Of a stretch of 64,000 bases of DNA, positions 62,959 to 64,000 are shown one piece after another. Source of the DNA: Pseudomonas arsenicoxydans (GTDB lineage Bacteria; Pseudomonadota; Gammaproteobacteria; Pseudomonadales; Pseudomonadaceae). Every line of letters starts with the position of its first letter. Position 1 is the stretch's first letter. The notes under the pieces are model-generated. The model did not search any database. It saw nothing but the letters and a program-made list of their open reading frames with translations, and was not told the DNA's origin. The stretch is taken from assembly GCF_900103875.1 (NCBI RefSeq), contig NZ_LT629705.1:5093001-5157000 (forward strand), written 5' to 3'. The position numbers and the translations under genes are program-made.

Positions 62959-63180
62959 GGTGAAACTCCTGATTGTTCACTAGGAGCTACCAACATCACT
63001 TGCAGATGATGGGTGGCAGCTATGCGCGGGTCTGCAAGACCGGGAAACCAGGAACCCGGCAGACTGTGAGGTCTCCCGCACAAAGCCGCCATTTAACGGA
63101 CCCGAACGAGCGTCCTGTGGCAGGGCTATGCGACTGGTATTCCGGCGGGCTTGCAGACCCGATCACTGATGAGCAGTGAC
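62959..63180 (-). promoter_or_regulatory. Structured 5' leader RNA of the DUF6124 gene (copy 2 of the shared motif)
   Basis: Read on the minus strand, it carries the same ordered blocks as 17199-17433. Helices (plus-strand coordinates): TCACTG/CAGTGA around 63163-63179. P1 is 63075-63090 with 63015-63030 (15 of 16 positions pair). An inner hairpin is GTCTG+CCGGG with CCCGG+CAGAC at 63030-63064. P2 is 63014-63021 with 62985-62992, plus TGATG/CATCA at 63007-63011 and 62994-62998. P3 is 62982-62988 with 62964-62970, covering AGGAG. P1 and P2 compete for the GCTGCC block and P2 and P3 compete for AGCT. Confidence 0.7.
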
Positions 63181-63738
63181 TGGAATGAAGTTACCGACGG
63201 GGCCCTAGACGCACAAGCCGGCGGATTCTGGCGTACGCGTAGGCAACGACGCAAGGCGTTGTAGCCGTAGCCGTTCGGACGTAACACCGAGTGTCTTTAA
63301 ACGTGCGCCTTGAAACCTGTTTAAGGCATCAAACGTTGGGCGAATATGACTTGGCAAAAATTGATGGTGTTGGATCTGACGCCATCGCGGGCAAGCCCGC
63401 TCCCACAGGGAGATGTGGCGAGTTCGAAGTCTGGGGGTGGCAATGGGTATGTCCGGTGCCGGCTTCGAAAATCACCCCATTGATTACATTACGTATCTGC
63501 GCGGCAACCGTCCGACATTTCAAATACACAAGATTCTGGACATTTAGCGAGGGTGGCCAAAAACGCGCAGGGGTTGGCCCAAAATCATCACAGCCATCGC
63601 TTCAGTGAAAACCCATAACTCATAAAATTTACTCATCGGTAGTTAGAAAGATTACTGGTCCTGGGGGGTACAGGTGCCGGCATAAAAGCCGTCGGCGCAA
63701 TGCCCTTGAACCCAAATATCTAATTTTCGGAGTAAAGC
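63181..63738. other. Intergenic region with repeats, no supported gene
   Basis: 558 bp. It contains a REP core at 63381-63411 and, at 63200-63290, a GC-rich minus-strand stretch with an open frame of CTACGGCTACAACGCC type that looks like part of the extended leader repeat. The last about 60 bp should hold the promoter for the dehydrogenase at 63739. Open frames at 63291-63608 are not supported. Confidence 0.5.
63381..63411. repeat. REP element (single)
   Basis: GCCATCGCGGGCAAGCCCGC continuing TCCCACAGGGA, the same REP core as at 16351-16414, unpaired here. Confidence 0.8.
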
Positions 63739-64000
63739 ATGAGTGCATCGCAAAGGGTTGTTGTCGTTACCGGAGCGTCGCAAGGCATAGGCGATGAAAT
63801 CGTGAAGGCGTTTCGAAAGCTCGACTACCGCGTGGTTGCGACCTCTCGTACGATCAAGCCGTCGGACGACCCGAACATACTGGCGGTAGCTGGTGATATT
63901 GGTGATCCGGCGACTGCCCAGCGTGTCATTTGCGAAGGTGTCGCGCGATTTGGCCGGATCGACACACTAGTGAACAACGCCGGTATCTACATCGGTAAGC
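63739..64000 (+). CDS. Short-chain dehydrogenase/reductase, N-terminal part (cut by window edge)
   Basis: The frame is open from ATG 63739 to the window end (87 codons). MSASQRVVVVTGASQGIGDEIVKAF is the TGxxxGxG cofactor motif, and DTLVNNAGIYIGK is the NNAG motif of classical SDRs. GGAG is 9-10 nt upstream. The catalytic Ser-Tyr-Lys set lies beyond the window. The absence of an Asp or Arg readily visible at the cofactor pocket leaves NAD/NADP preference open. Confidence 0.92.
   Translation, partial: MSASQRVVVVTGASQGIGDEIVKAFRKLDYRVVATSRTIKPSDDPNILAVAGDIGDPATAQRVICEGVARFGRIDTLVNNAGIYIGK

Overview
The window is a high-GC chromosomal segment of a fluorescent Pseudomonas (P. fluorescens group, sensu lato). 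The call rests on dense REP/REPIN-type repeats built on the GTGGGAGCGGGCTTGC core, the inositol (iol) operon with its RpiR regulator, an Mrp antiporter with fused A-B subunit, an SfnB-type sulfur gene, and small Pseudomonas families (DUF3077, DUF6124, DUF2789). This is pattern recognition; no search was run.

Layout. 0-4 kb: end of an aldehyde dehydrogenase gene, a flavin reductase, a carboxymuconolactone-decarboxylase-like protein, a GntR regulator and a Nudix hydrolase (+ strand, probably one catabolic operon), then a periplasmic solute-binding protein. 4.1-11.3 kb: a minus-strand branched-chain-amino-acid-type ABC transporter with a FAD/NAD(P)-binding protein and an AMP-binding-like protein that has lost its catalytic loop. 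11.5-16.3 kb: a sulfur-scavenging group (LLM flavin monooxygenase, a free-standing acyl-CoA-dehydrogenase C-terminal domain, SfnB) behind a good sigma-54 promoter, then a divergent XRE-cupin regulator and EamA exporter. 16.5-18 kb: an AT-richer patch with two DUF3077-type genes behind a structured leader, bracketed by a 73-bp direct repeat. 18.3-24.3 kb: the six-gene Mrp (Mnh/Sha/Pha) cation/proton antiporter operon. 24.4-30.9 kb: small membrane and unknown proteins, an orphan glycine-betaine-type binding protein, a chemoreceptor and a DksA-like protein.

31-46.6 kb: a complete myo-inositol system. The transporter (permease, ATPase, binding protein) and iolG, iolD, iolI, iolA/mmsA, iolB, iolE, iolC plus an extra Gfo/Idh/MocA oxidoreductase run leftwards, and an RpiR-family regulator is divergent. 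AT-rich sites with a shared GAATATT-type core lie in front of both the catabolic and the transporter genes. Then come a GST, a DNA-alkylation-repair HEAT protein and a YeeE/YedE transporter. 49.6-62.4 kb: two apparently identical, inverted 1617-bp IS1182-like elements flank a 9.6-kb segment with a DHA2 exporter, a GNAT acetyltransferase and a signalling trio (GGDEF response regulator, 1516-residue hybrid histidine kinase, HDOD response regulator). 62.4-64 kb: a DUF6124 gene with a second copy of the structured leader, and the start of a short-chain dehydrogenase.

The most interesting signal is the pair of long 5' leaders at 17199-17433 (+) and 62959-63180 (-). They share primary-sequence blocks and at least three helices with compensatory or compatible changes. 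The helices compete with each other, and the last one buries the Shine-Dalgarno of a small DUF3077/DUF6124-type gene. This looks like a riboswitch-like or protein-responsive cis-regulatory RNA that I do not recognise as a named family.
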